Shown: positions 6,495 to 15,445 of the stretch, piece after piece
Layout of the letters: each line of letters starts with the position of its first letter
Position numbering within the stretch: the first letter of the stretch is position 1
Source: an uncultured Bacteroides sp.
Lineage (GTDB): Bacteria; Bacteroidota; Bacteroidia; Cytophagales; Cyclobacteriaceae
Length of the DNA: 64,000 bases
Direction of reading: 5' to 3'
Assembly: GCA_902168185.1 (NCBI GenBank)
Contig: CABHOV010000074.1
Span: 1 to 64,000, forward strand
The notes under the pieces: generated by a model
Seen by the model: the letters and a program-made list of their open reading frames with translations, nothing else
What the model was told of the DNA's origin: nothing
The model's database searches: none
Program-made: the position numbers and the translations under genes

Positions 6495-8033
6495 TTATTT
6501 CTGCTCGTCAGCGAAGTCTACAAATACCTTTTTGATCTCTCTGTCGTCAATTTTAGCTGCATTCTTGGCATAAGCGTCAAGTTCCAGCAATACAATTCGC
6601 TGATCATTCAGGTTAGCTCGCAATTTCTCAATGTCTTTATCGAATTCAGCGTTCCTCCGTGATGACTTCAACGCATACTTCCGGGCGAATTCGTCACCGA
6701 GAGATTGTATCTTATTACGGATGTCAATGCCTATTTTAATCTTCTCCAGGATGTTCTCTTTCGAACGCCCTACTACTTCAGTTGCCTCCAGTGTACCCAG
6801 TGTCAGTACCGTTGTACCGCCCACTGCTGATACCACTTTGGATTGATCTGAGTTGTCAACAACGGCAGGAGTGAAGCCCGTTACTGCACCAAGGGATGCA
6901 TTCACAATGGAGCGGTTCTTTTTTCCCTTCTTCGCTTTCTTATAGTCTGCATTTAACTTTTTCTGATTAGCATCCAATTGCTGAATGAGGATCAACGCGT
7001 CAACCAGGTTGCTTCTATACTTCTGGTATAGATGCCCATCTTTTTTAATAAGATTCTCGGTATCTGTTATTTTGATCCGGACTTTGCGTTGAGTACGGTT
7101 GTTGGATTTATCGATAACAAAGAATACAATTTCTGTAATAACAGAATGTTGTGCATCGTCAACGAATTCATACCCGGGCGTCCAGGTAAATTCTGATTGC
7201 AACAAAGTGTTTTCTTTCAACCCTGTAGAAGGCACACGCTTATCGTTCGGAATAAAGCCAACGCTACGAACATTGTCATCACCATTTGGATCGGAGATAT
7301 ATATTTTAAGATTTAGAGTCTCATCTTCTTTAATGGAGAAGAGAGAATCACCAGGCACGATCAATATCTCCGGAGGAAGATCCTGTTGTGTTTGGGAAAT
7401 TTTTAATCTGCCTTTGGTTTCAGCTTTGTCGGGTTGATCCTGAACAATAAATTCTACTTGCAGAGAATTATTCTTGAGGGACGAAAACTGACTGCGTGAA
7501 GGTGTCCATGTAAACTGACCAAGAGAAGACAAGCCCGAACCTTCAGGCATCTGCGACTGTATAGACTTAATTACAATCGGGTCGCCATCCGGATCATATA
7601 CATAGTCGTTGGCGATTTGATATGTATTGAGGTTAGATTGCTTCACATAAAATACGGGCAAGTCCTCTACAACCGGTGGGCGGTTAACATGTTTTATGGT
7701 GAAAGTTATTGGCTTCCGTTCGCGTTTGCCATCACGCAAGGTCGCTTGAAAAATCACGGTAATATCTTTTGTCTGTGCTACGCGATCAACCAGATCATAC
7801 GATGGCTTCCAGCTGAAATTACCGAGTGTATCAAAATTCATATTTAATCCTTCAGCACCTTCAATGGAGAAGAATGCAGGAATCTCAGGAGCGATCTTTA
7901 CCCTGAAAGCTAGTTCTTGATTTTCATTCAAAACATTCCACCCAGCTGAGTCAGGAAAAACCAAGTGATGGTTTTGGGCTATGGTGGTTAAGCAGCTACA
8001 AAACAAAAAAATGAAAATATTTAAGTGCTTCAC
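6495..8033 (-). CDS. Exported protein with cadherin/Ig-like repeats and a coiled-coil tail
   Basis: 512 residues starting with GTG at 8033, which opens into a signal peptide (core IFIFLFCSCLTTIAQ). Three tandem Ig-like repeats follow, roughly residues 20-112, 113-215 and 216-330. Each ends with a W/FxP turn: LGNFSWKPSYD, LGQFTWTPSRS, SEFTWTPGYEF. The second carries YDPDGDP and the third ISDPNGDD, calcium-ligand-like loops seen in He_PIG/cadherin-type domains. Residues about 330-512 are helical and Lys-rich (QKKLNADYKKAKKGKKNRS), with a Gly/Val-rich hydrophobic segment near 380-425 and a final coiled coil. It is probably a surface or periplasmic scaffold or adhesin; no enzyme motif is seen. 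Confidence 0.75.
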   Translation of the reverse strand: MKHLNIFIFLFCSCLTTIAQNHHLVFPDSAGWNVLNENQELAFRVKIAPEIPAFFSIEGAEGLNMNFDTLGNFSWKPSYDLVDRVAQTKDITVIFQATLRDGKRERKPITFTIKHVNRPPVVEDLPVFYVKQSNLNTYQIANDYVYDPDGDPIVIKSIQSQMPEGSGLSSLGQFTWTPSRSQFSSLKNNSLQVEFIVQDQPDKAETKGRLKISQTQQDLPPEILIVPGDSLFSIKEDETLNLKIYISDPNGDDNVRSVGFIPNDKRVPSTGLKENTLLQSEFTWTPGYEFVDDAQHSVITEIVFFVIDKSNNRTQRKVRIKITDTENLIKKDGHLYQKYRSNLVDALILIQQLDANQKKLNADYKKAKKGKKNRSIVNASLGAVTGFTPAVVDNSDQSKVVSAVGGTTVLTLGTLEATEVVGRSKENILEKIKIGIDIRNKIQSLGDEFARKYALKSSRRNAEFDKDIEKLRANLNDQRIVLLELDAYAKNAAKIDDREIKKVFVDFADEQK

Positions 8034-8101
8034 GATAAAAGTTTAAGTTAGTTCAAGTTGTCCAAGGAGGCGCAAAGTTAATAAGATGAAAATTTTCCAG
8101 T

Positions 8102-8488
8102 ATGGTACGTACCAAAAAGAAGCAAACTGATAAAAATTTCTTTACCGATGTGTTTGAAGTTGCACGACTCATTCCTCCCGGCCGTGTTACAAGTTACGGT
8201 GCAATCGGCCAATATTTGGGTTTGAAATCGAGTGCGAGGATGGTTGGCTGGGCAATGCACGGCTGTCCGAAAGATGTGCCTGCACACAGAGTCGTGAACA
8301 GCAAAGGTTTGCTCTCAGGGAAACATCATTTTAAGCCACCAGAAAAAATGGAGCGACTTCTTAAAAAAGAAGGGATCGTGGTGGTCAACGATAAAATAGT
8401 ACGCTTTGCCGATGTTTTCTGGAATCCTTCGATAGAATTAGCGTTAGATGTTGCCAAACCGAGAAAAAAACGTCCCAAACTTGGATAA
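8102..8488 (+). CDS. Alkyltransferase-like (ATL) DNA-binding protein
   Basis: 128 residues. The core (residues about 15-100) is the DNA-binding domain of the O6-alkylguanine alkyltransferase family: IPPGRVTSYGAIGQYLG, ARMVGWAMHGCP, HRVVNSKGLLSG. In true MGMT the active-site motif is PCHRV; here it reads PAHRV, so the acceptor cysteine is replaced by Ala. ATL proteins lack that Cys, still bind O6-alkylguanine, and hand the lesion to nucleotide excision repair. The C-terminus continues into a basic tail (AKPRKKRPK). It is divergent from the Ig-repeat gene. The family call is strong, and an ATL role is established for such Cys-less members. Confidence 0.9.
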   Translation: MVRTKKKQTDKNFFTDVFEVARLIPPGRVTSYGAIGQYLGLKSSARMVGWAMHGCPKDVPAHRVVNSKGLLSGKHHFKPPEKMERLLKKEGIVVVNDKIVRFADVFWNPSIELALDVAKPRKKRPKLG

Positions 8489-8578
8489 GGTGTAATAAAA
8501 AGCCTTCTAAATAACCGTTTTTAAGGTATTCATGCCAATGGCACAGGGTTAGCAATAAGGAGTTTCAAACAACGACTT

Positions 8579-8884
8579 ATGAAGACCCTTATCAAAGTTC
8601 TTGTTGCTGGTTGTCTCTTTATCACTTCATCTGCAATAGCGGATGACATCATACCAGCACCTGCTTATAAACAAAGAGAACTCTTTGTGATAAAAGCTCA
8701 AAAGAAATTTAAGGGAGCAAAAGTTGAAGTCTTTCAGGCTAATGGTGAACTCATGACTTCGCAGAATCTGCAAAAGCGTAAGATGATCATTGACTTTGGA
8801 AGTGTGCAGCAAGGCACTTACGTTATCCGCCTTACAAAAGGTGACGATGTCCAGGAGTTTCAATATATAAGCAAACAAAAGTGA
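8579..8884 (+). CDS. Small exported protein resembling a type A sorting domain
   Basis: 101 residues with a signal peptide (MKTLIKVLVAGCLFITSSAIA). The mature 80 residues follow the strand pattern of the T9SS type A C-terminal sorting domain: VEVFQANGELMTSQ, then IIDFGSVQQGTYVIRLTKGDDVQEFQYISK. In sorting substrates such a domain ends a long secreted protein; here it stands nearly alone. It could be a free-standing domain of this fold with its own function. The resemblance is by pattern only, and no partner is seen nearby. A terminator follows. Confidence 0.6.
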   Translation: MKTLIKVLVAGCLFITSSAIADDIIPAPAYKQRELFVIKAQKKFKGAKVEVFQANGELMTSQNLQKRKMIIDFGSVQQGTYVIRLTKGDDVQEFQYISKQK

Positions 8885-8941
8885 TTACATCTTTTAAGAT
8901 GATCACGTAAAGATACAGTGGGGTTGGTTTTAATCGGGTCT

Positions 8942-8977
8942 AGGCTGCTTCGGATTGAGGTAGCCTTTTCCTTTTTA
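8942..8977. terminator. Terminator between convergent genes
   Basis: Stem 8942-8951 with 8957-8966 (10 pairs, two of them G-U), loop GGATT, then a T-rich run on the plus strand. It lies between the small exported protein and the convergent symporter gene. Confidence 0.65.
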
Positions 8978-9018
8978 TATATAGTGCTAATCTCCGCTAT
9001 CTCCTTTATAGTATCGAA

Positions 9019-10485
9019 CTAGATCGTCTTTATTTCCTCTGCCGTACTCTTTCTCGAAATGAGCCACAGCCCGATGAAAGTAATAATTCCGTTCGCCACC
9101 AGAATTTCAATTCCGAATTTATAGCCATTAAATAGTTTTTCTGAATTGAGACTAATAAGGTAAGAGATTGCCGGAGAGAGTACGCATACAATAGGAACAA
9201 GCTTGTCGCGTACTTGTCGCTTGGTAAATAATCCAAATGAGAAAAGGCCAAGCAGCGGTCCATATGTATACCCTGCTATATTTAGCACAGCATCAATGAC
9301 TGACCGCTCGTTGATCTCCTTAAATACCAGAATGATGATGAGGAACAACACCGAGAAACCCAGATGTACCATAAATTTTTGTTTACGCTTCACGTCTTCA
9401 TTCTTGTCTTTGAAATTTAAAAAGTCGATGCAAAATGAAGTGGTCAATCCTGCCAGAGCAGAATCGGCACTCGCATAAGATGAAGCGGTGATGCCGAGTA
9501 AAAAGAAAATGCCTACTGCCAATCCGAGTTCGTTAAAAGCAAGTCGAGGAAACAATTCATCTGAACTTGCCGGTAATGCAACGCCGTTGGTTGAACTATA
9601 CATATATAGCAATGCGCCAAGTGTAATGAACAGTAAGTTGACGAATACAAGCAGTAAGCTGAACCAAAACATGTTCTTCTGAGCTTCACCAAGATTTTTA
9701 CACGTGAGATTTTTCTGCATAATCTCCTGGTCCATGCCCGTCATGGTAAGCGTAATGAAGGCTCCTCCTATAAATTGCTTCCAGAAAAACTGCGTGGAGT
9801 TTATATCATCGAAGTAAAACATTTTAGAATATTTGCTGGAGCTGACAGTACTTACCATTTCAGAAAACGACATTCCTAATTGACTCGTGATCTGCCACAC
9901 TGCAATGCATACTGCTGAAATCAGAAATATAGTCTGGAAGGAGTCTGTCCATACAATTGTTTTTATACCACCCTTGAAAGTATATATCCAGATCAGAATT
10001 ATAGTGGTGGCTACCGTAACAAAGAATGGAACGTGCCATGCATCGAATAAAAATAACTGAAGCACCGTGGCAGCCAGAAACAAACGAAGAGATGAACCTA
10101 TGGTACGAGATACGAGAAAGAAAAATGCTCCTGTTTTGTAGGTCCAGAAACTAAAGCGTTGCTCAAGATAGGTATAGATTGAAACAAGATTAAGTCGATA
10201 ATAAAGCGGCATCAGGATTCCGATAATCAGCCAGTAGCCCACCAGATAACCAAGCACTACCTGGAAATAACCAAATCCAACCTTGCCGACATTACCGGGG
10301 ACTGAAATAAAAGTGACGCCTGATAGTGATGAACCAATCATGCCGAATGCCACCAGGTACCAGGGCGATTGTCGGTTGCCGGTAAAAAAAGTATTGGTAT
10401 CAGCGCCCCGGGAAGTGATTATCGAAATGAAAATCAACGCACCGAAGTAGATAACCATTATGGTAGCAACCAGTGTTGGAGTCAT
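9019..10485 (-). CDS. Sodium:solute symporter family protein
   Basis: 488 residues with about 13 hydrophobic segments. The N-terminus (MTPTLVATIMVIYFGALIFI), followed by FFTGNRQSPWYLVAFGMIGSSLSGVTFISVPG, is the signature of the SSS (solute:Na+ symporter) family, where the first and second helices bind sodium and substrate. Further family-like stretches are WTDSFQTIFLISAV and a late FFLLGITASSYASADSALAGLTTS. The substrate cannot be told from sequence; sialic acid, proline, sugars and myo-inositol are all used by family members. It is convergent with the small exported protein gene and divergent from clpS. Confidence 0.9.
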   Translation of the reverse strand: MTPTLVATIMVIYFGALIFISIITSRGADTNTFFTGNRQSPWYLVAFGMIGSSLSGVTFISVPGNVGKVGFGYFQVVLGYLVGYWLIIGILMPLYYRLNLVSIYTYLEQRFSFWTYKTGAFFFLVSRTIGSSLRLFLAATVLQLFLFDAWHVPFFVTVATTIILIWIYTFKGGIKTIVWTDSFQTIFLISAVCIAVWQITSQLGMSFSEMVSTVSSSKYSKMFYFDDINSTQFFWKQFIGGAFITLTMTGMDQEIMQKNLTCKNLGEAQKNMFWFSLLLVFVNLLFITLGALLYMYSSTNGVALPASSDELFPRLAFNELGLAVGIFFLLGITASSYASADSALAGLTTSFCIDFLNFKDKNEDVKRKQKFMVHLGFSVLFLIIILVFKEINERSVIDAVLNIAGYTYGPLLGLFSFGLFTKRQVRDKLVPIVCVLSPAISYLISLNSEKLFNGYKFGIEILVANGIITFIGLWLISRKSTAEEIKTI

Positions 10486-10577
10486 GATCGTGTAGTTTGC
10501 AGCGCAAAAAATCAGGAAATCGGATCAATTCCAAATCCATCTTGAATGAGTCAATTTCACAACGTATTTTTGCAGTT

Positions 10578-10865
10578 ATGAAACCCGCGTATCAGGAAGA
10601 AATATTAACAGATGTAGATGTGCTGGAGGCTGTTGAAACAACCGACCTGATGGATCTGGTTGTGTTCAATGATGATGTTAATACATTTGATCATGTGATC
10701 GAAACTTTGATTCGGGTGTGCAAGCATACTCCGGAGCAGGCTGAGCAATGCACACTTCTCATTCACTATAAAGGAAAGTGTGCCGTAAAAAATGGAACAT
10801 TCGATTTCCTGAAGCCTTTGCGTGAAGCGATCTGCGAAGCAGGCATCGATGCTCGTATTCTGTAG
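10578..10865 (+). CDS. clpS: ATP-dependent Clp protease adaptor ClpS
   Basis: The ATG at 10578 gives 95 residues; an in-frame extension upstream to 10497 has no family similarity. The core LVVFNDDVNTFDHVIETLI (residues about 27-45) is the ClpS fold with the NDDxNTF motif that contacts ClpA/ClpC, and KCAVKNG (near 76) is the typical late segment. ClpS binds N-degron substrates and hands them to ClpAP or ClpCP. The gene is followed 55 bases later by recR on the same strand. Confidence 0.9.
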   Translation: MKPAYQEEILTDVDVLEAVETTDLMDLVVFNDDVNTFDHVIETLIRVCKHTPEQAEQCTLLIHYKGKCAVKNGTFDFLKPLREAICEAGIDARIL

Positions 10866-10920
10866 TCGTGTTGTAGTCGATCAAGATCGTCAATCAATTC
10901 AAAATCACTAACGCCAACTT

Positions 10921-11529
10921 GTGGAGTATCCTTCGAAATTTGTAGAAGAAGCTGTCAATCAAATTGCAAAACTTCCCGGCATCGGAAAGAAAACTGCATT
11001 GCGTTTGGTGCTGCATCTGATCAAAGCAAAGGATGAAAATACATATGCATTAACCGATGCGCTGAACAACCTGCGTGCGAATATCAAGTTCTGCAAAGTA
11101 TGTCATACGATTTGTGACGCAGAGATATGCTCGATTTGTTCAAGTCACAGACGTGACCGCAGCATTGTTTGCATTGTAGAGGATGTAAAAGATGTAATGG
11201 CGATCGAGAACACGGCACAGTTTAACGGACTCTATCATGTATTGGGAGGAGTGATCTCGCCCATGAATGGTATAGGTCCTGCTGACTTGAAAATAGAATC
11301 GTTGGTAAATCGCGTTAGTGACGGTCAGTCAGAAATCAAAGAAGTAATCCTGGCACTCAGCCCTACAATGGAAGGTGATACAACATCCTTCTATATAAAT
11401 AAACGAATCAGAGAGATCACGGTGAAAGTAAGCGTCATTGCGCGTGGTGTTCCGGTTGGAGGAGACCTTGAATATGCCGATGAAATCACATTGGGCAGAA
11501 GCATTACCGGCCGAACTCTTTTCAATTAA
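10921..11529 (+). CDS. recR: Recombination mediator protein RecR
   Basis: 202 residues, starting with GTG at 10921. The order is complete: N-terminal helix-hairpin-helix (IAKLPGIGKKTALRLVLHL), a four-Cys zinc finger (CKVCHTICDAEICSIC, about residues 58-73), the Toprim domain (IVCIVEDVKDVMAIENT, YHVLGGVISPMNGIGP) and the C-terminal GVPVGGDLEYADEITLGRSI. RecR works with RecO, and in many bacteria RecF, to load RecA at single-strand gaps. Length and motifs are standard. Confidence 0.96.
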   Translation: MEYPSKFVEEAVNQIAKLPGIGKKTALRLVLHLIKAKDENTYALTDALNNLRANIKFCKVCHTICDAEICSICSSHRRDRSIVCIVEDVKDVMAIENTAQFNGLYHVLGGVISPMNGIGPADLKIESLVNRVSDGQSEIKEVILALSPTMEGDTTSFYINKRIREITVKVSVIARGVPVGGDLEYADEITLGRSITGRTLFN

Positions 11530-11664
11530 CTCCTGCTATAGATTTCAATTTTTAAAATTCAGCTCCTATAGTTGAGGCTGAAATGTGAATTTTTCAAATC
11601 TGGAATCAGTCCTTCCAACTTAAAGCGAGAATGCTTTTCTTTGCTCGCTTTTTATAAAACAACC

Positions 11665-12861
11665 ATGAACACACTTTCCAACCGAATTAACGCGATTGAA
11701 GAATCTGCAACCCTCGCCATGGCCGCGAAGGCACGTGAGTTTAAATTGAAAGGAATTGATGTTATCGGGCTAAGCCTTGGCGAACCTGATTTCAAAACTC
11801 CTCAGCATATTTGTGATGCAGCCAAGAAAGCGATTGATGATGGAAAGTATTTTGCATACCCTCCTGTAGCAGGGTATCAGGATTTGCGTGAAGCACTGGC
11901 AGCGAAGTATCAGAAAGAAAATAACGTACCCTATAAAGCTGAGAATATAGTTGTCTCCAACGGAGCGAAGCAATCTATAGCCAACGCCATGCTGGCATTG
12001 CTTAATCCCGGTGACGAAGTAATTGTATTCTCTCCATACTGGGTAAGCTACGATGCGCTCGTACGTTTAACAGAGGCGATTCCTGTTATTGTGAAAGGTG
12101 GTATTGAAAGTGATTTTAAAGTAACTGCAAAGCAACTTGAAGCAGCGATCACTCCAAAGACCAAAGCGGTGATCTTCTCTTCACCATGTAATCCTACAGG
12201 GTCTGTGTTTTCACGTAAAGAACTTCAGGATATAGCAGATGTAGTATTGAAGCATCCTGACCTTCTTGTGATTGCTGATGAGATCTATGAGCATATCAAC
12301 TTTACAGGAGAGCAGGTTAGCATTGCATCTTTCCCTGGAATGTTTGAGCGCACGATAACTGTAAATGGCTTCGCGAAGGGCTTTGCTATGACGGGCTGGC
12401 GCGTAGGCTATATCGCTGCTCCCAAGTGGATTGCCGATGGCTGTAATAAGGTACAAGGACAAATCACTTCTGCAAACTGTTCTATAGCACAGCGTGCAGC
12501 ATTGGCAGCTGTTACAGGTGATGTAACCTCTACGGTGAAAATGGTGGAAGAGTATCGTAAACGCAGAGATATAGTATATAACCTGTTGAAAGAAATACCC
12601 GGTATAAAAGCGAACTATCCGGAAGGAGCATTTTATTTCTTCCCGGATGTAAGTGCATTTTATGGCAAATCGGACGGGACTAAAACAATAAAGAATGGCG
12701 ATGATCTTTGTTTGTTCCTGTTAGAGAAAGCACACGTATCATTAGTGCCGGGTGGTGCTTTTGGTGATGAGGCGTGTGTAAGACTTTCATACGCTGCTTC
12801 TGAAAGCGATCTGCGCGAAGCCATGAAGCGCCTGAAAGAAACGCTGGCAACTTTGAAGTAA
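11665..12861 (+). CDS. Pyridoxal-phosphate aminotransferase, aspartate aminotransferase type
   Basis: The ATG at 11665 gives 398 residues, the family length. It has fold-type I, class I aminotransferase motifs: SLGEPDFKTP (37-46), FSSPCNPTGS with the NPTG turn (176-179), VIADEIYEH (202-210) and the PLP Schiff-base Lys238 in NGFAKGFAMTGWRVGY. It most resembles the group Ib aspartate/prephenate aminotransferases that transfer the amino group between aspartate and 2-oxoglutarate. The exact substrate range cannot be read off. It is followed by a strong bidirectional terminator. Confidence 0.92.
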   Translation: MNTLSNRINAIEESATLAMAAKAREFKLKGIDVIGLSLGEPDFKTPQHICDAAKKAIDDGKYFAYPPVAGYQDLREALAAKYQKENNVPYKAENIVVSNGAKQSIANAMLALLNPGDEVIVFSPYWVSYDALVRLTEAIPVIVKGGIESDFKVTAKQLEAAITPKTKAVIFSSPCNPTGSVFSRKELQDIADVVLKHPDLLVIADEIYEHINFTGEQVSIASFPGMFERTITVNGFAKGFAMTGWRVGYIAAPKWIADGCNKVQGQITSANCSIAQRAALAAVTGDVTSTVKMVEEYRKRRDIVYNLLKEIPGIKANYPEGAFYFFPDVSAFYGKSDGTKTIKNGDDLCLFLLEKAHVSLVPGGAFGDEACVRLSYAASESDLREAMKRLKETLATLK

Positions 12862-12877
12862 TTATCAGATAAGAATT

Positions 12878-12910
12878 AAAAAAACCTTGAGGAACACTCA
12901 AGGTTTTTTT
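12878..12910. terminator. Bidirectional terminator
   Basis: A-run, stem AACCTTGA with TCAAGGTT, 7-base loop, then a T-run. It is symmetrical, so it can serve both the aminotransferase (plus) and the convergent surface protein gene (minus). Confidence 0.85.
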
Positions 12911-12960
12911 GTTTTATACAGTAGTAGTCTCAGGTATATCGTATCTATATCATTATACTA

Positions 12961-14172
12961 TTATTCTGCTTCGAATTGCTTTTCCAGTGGCGCTTCGCGT
13001 TCCAGATCTTCAATTACCTTACGATCTAATGCAGTTTCTTTAATAACATTATAGCTTGCCCAGAATTCTTTATTGTATGGATAATCCTGATACTGCAAGC
13101 CATAGTTGCGCATCTTTTCTGTGGAACGAATGCGTTCTGTAGTATTCGCGTGTACCTGGTTGATGAGGAGGTGTTGCGTAAGCTCGGTATCAAACTTTAG
13201 CGCTTTGGTATTAACGTCATTCCATTTCTCCTGTGTGATTACCGTGATATAGTTCAGATACATTTTGCCACTATATCTCCGGAAGTCAATCTTCTTTTTA
13301 TAACCAATGAATGTATTTACAACATCCTTGCGTGTATCCAGATTGTCTGCAGTATAACTGATCTCAAAATCAACGTGGATGATGGAATAGTCCACTTTAT
13401 CGATGAAAACCTTGAGCTTAAAATCTTTTTCATACGACAGAACAAAGATCTCACGATCGTTGTAAAAAGAGTCATCTTCACGCTGTATGTTCTCAAATAC
13501 ATCTTCCGCTATATCATGATGATACCGTATACTGTTATGCAAGAGCAGATCCTCCAATAAATTTTTTTGATCGAAGTATGCTGCAAATTTATTTTCATAC
13601 CCGAGGCTTTTACGTATCTCCACTAGCTTAACATGTTCACGCAGTTTGGAAGGGTTTCTCGGCTTTGCATAATTATCATCGAAGATCTTTACAGCAGCTT
13701 CCAGTAATGCTATAGTAGTGCCACTCACTTTTTTGATGTCACGATAAAAACCATCCATCATAAAAGGCTCCATCGCAAAGTTCTGTTCTATTTTCGAAAG
13801 CGCCACCCGGAATATTTCTCCACCTGCTATAAGTGAATCTGTCACCACCACTTCGTCAAGCATGGTGATGGATTTATTAAGTTCAATTGTTTTCTGGCCG
13901 TTGTTAATGACAGACCACACCGGAGCCTCAAAATTTTCGTAGCCCAGCATGCTGACCACAAGAATGTCGTTTCGGTATTCGGAAGGGAAATGGAAATCGA
14001 ACTCACCGGAAAGATTAGCGATTGTCCCAATAGGTTTCCCTTTAATAACAACGGAAGAGAAAGGCAGGGATTCGCCAGTCGCTTTATCAATAACTTTACC
14101 TGAAAGCGTTATTTTTTGCGCATGAATTTCAAAAAAGCCAATAAAGAGAACAAAAAGAATGATAAATCGCAT
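12961..14172 (-). CDS. Carboxypeptidase-regulatory-like outer-surface protein
   Basis: 403 residues with a signal peptide (FIILFVLFIGFFEIHAQ). Residues about 21-105 form a CarboxypepD_reg-like beta-sandwich: ITLSGKVIDKATGESLPFSSVVIKGKPIGTIANLSGEFDF. This is the domain usually found at the N-terminus of TonB-dependent SusC-like receptors, but here there is no plug or barrel. A long region follows with the segment LNKSITMLDEVVVTDSLIAGGEIFRVALSKI, as in other Bacteroidota proteins of this type. The rest is predicted alpha/beta of unknown role. It is likely anchored in the outer membrane or periplasm. Divergent from a LytS-type kinase gene. Confidence 0.75.
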   Translation of the reverse strand: MRFIILFVLFIGFFEIHAQKITLSGKVIDKATGESLPFSSVVIKGKPIGTIANLSGEFDFHFPSEYRNDILVVSMLGYENFEAPVWSVINNGQKTIELNKSITMLDEVVVTDSLIAGGEIFRVALSKIEQNFAMEPFMMDGFYRDIKKVSGTTIALLEAAVKIFDDNYAKPRNPSKLREHVKLVEIRKSLGYENKFAAYFDQKNLLEDLLLHNSIRYHHDIAEDVFENIQREDDSFYNDREIFVLSYEKDFKLKVFIDKVDYSIIHVDFEISYTADNLDTRKDVVNTFIGYKKKIDFRRYSGKMYLNYITVITQEKWNDVNTKALKFDTELTQHLLINQVHANTTERIRSTEKMRNYGLQYQDYPYNKEFWASYNVIKETALDRKVIEDLEREAPLEKQFEAE

Positions 14173-14309
14173 TTATGCTGGAAAATAGGCGTCAAATTGG
14201 ACATTATGTATTTCGTATCAAACCCAGCGTAGGATATTCCCTTAAATTGAAGATTTATCGCCAATAATCTATCCTGATCGGTTTTGAATTTCATTATGTA
14301 TTTTTAATT

Positions 14310-15425
14310 ATGAATTTGCCTGTCTTGAAGTCTATAGAAGAAATACCTCGTGTCTGGAAGAAGGCCTACCTCTTACTATGCCTTTGGTTTGCCGCCAATT
14401 ACGGCGTGGGCACTTTTATAGAATGGAAGCTCGAAAACCCGAATACGTATATCTTTTGGAATGCACTTTACCTCTTCGAAGTGCTTTGTATCCTCATCAT
14501 CGGTATCTTCTTCTACGCAAATTTTCTATTTCGATTCAGAATATATTTTCAGGTGGCAGGACATGCTGTTGGTGCCATGACTCACTTCCTGATTATGGGC
14601 ACACTGTCCTATTATCTTGAAGATTATGTAGAAGGATATGCTGGCTGGGATTTTTGGAAAGCTCACATTGTTGGTTTATTAAAATGGGAAGGACTACATT
14701 TCCATGACCAGTATATAATTACCGTAGGGGTATACTATGTGATCGGTTATTTTCAGGGACTGCAGAAACAAGAGCAGGAAAAAAGCGAGCTTACTTTAAA
14801 GAATCGCGAGATGCAGATCTCGTTATTGAAATCGCAGATAAACCCTCACTTCTTATTCAACACATTAAATTCCATCAATACACTCATCGGCTCCAGCAAA
14901 GAGCAGGCACGTAAAGTGATCACGCAGCTGTCTGATATATTTCGCTATGCATTGGATTCGCATGGCGATCAAATGGTGAAGCTTATCCAGGAACTTGATT
15001 TTATAGATAACTATATTCGCATTCAGCAGGTACGTTTCGGTGATCGTTTGAAATTTGTAAAGCAAGTTGATTTTTCTTGCCTGAATGTTGAAATCCCTCC
15101 AATGATTCTTCAGCCGCTTGTAGAGAACTCAGTGAAGTATGGCATCGCCCCGAAAGAAGACGGAGGAACAATCATCCTTACTGTTAAGCGTTTTAACAAC
15201 ATGATCTTTTTTGAAGTAAAAGATGATGGACTTGGCTCCAAAGCCAAAAAAGTAATGGATGGAAGTTCGAGCGGGGTGGGTATGAAAAATACCGACCAGC
15301 GTCTGAAGAGTATATTTGGACCGGGCTCTGGATTAAGAATTCACTCCAATGAGTGGGGATATTCCGTTAGCTTCTTCATCCCGTATGAGGAGATCGTTGA
15401 AGAATTGAAAAGCAAAGCAGTGTAA
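14310..15425 (+). CDS. LytS-type sensor histidine kinase
   Basis: 371 residues. Four hydrophobic segments fill about residues 20-150, then a short coiled coil (QKQEQEKSELTLKNREMQ) leads to the HisKA_3-like domain of the LytS family with phosphoacceptor H180 in KSQINPHFLFNTLNSIN. The ATP-binding part shows the N box in PLVENSVKYGI and the G-rich loops GLGSKAKK and GVGMKNTDQRL. Such kinases phosphorylate LytTR regulators. The regulator gene starts 20 bases downstream on the same strand, so they form a two-component system. The input signal is unknown; there is no sensory domain apart from the membrane segments. Confidence 0.92.
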   Translation: MNLPVLKSIEEIPRVWKKAYLLLCLWFAANYGVGTFIEWKLENPNTYIFWNALYLFEVLCILIIGIFFYANFLFRFRIYFQVAGHAVGAMTHFLIMGTLSYYLEDYVEGYAGWDFWKAHIVGLLKWEGLHFHDQYIITVGVYYVIGYFQGLQKQEQEKSELTLKNREMQISLLKSQINPHFLFNTLNSINTLIGSSKEQARKVITQLSDIFRYALDSHGDQMVKLIQELDFIDNYIRIQQVRFGDRLKFVKQVDFSCLNVEIPPMILQPLVENSVKYGIAPKEDGGTIILTVKRFNNMIFFEVKDDGLGSKAKKVMDGSSSGVGMKNTDQRLKSIFGPGSGLRIHSNEWGYSVSFFIPYEEIVEELKSKAV

Positions 15426-15445
15426 CTTATTAAACTTAATTATAC

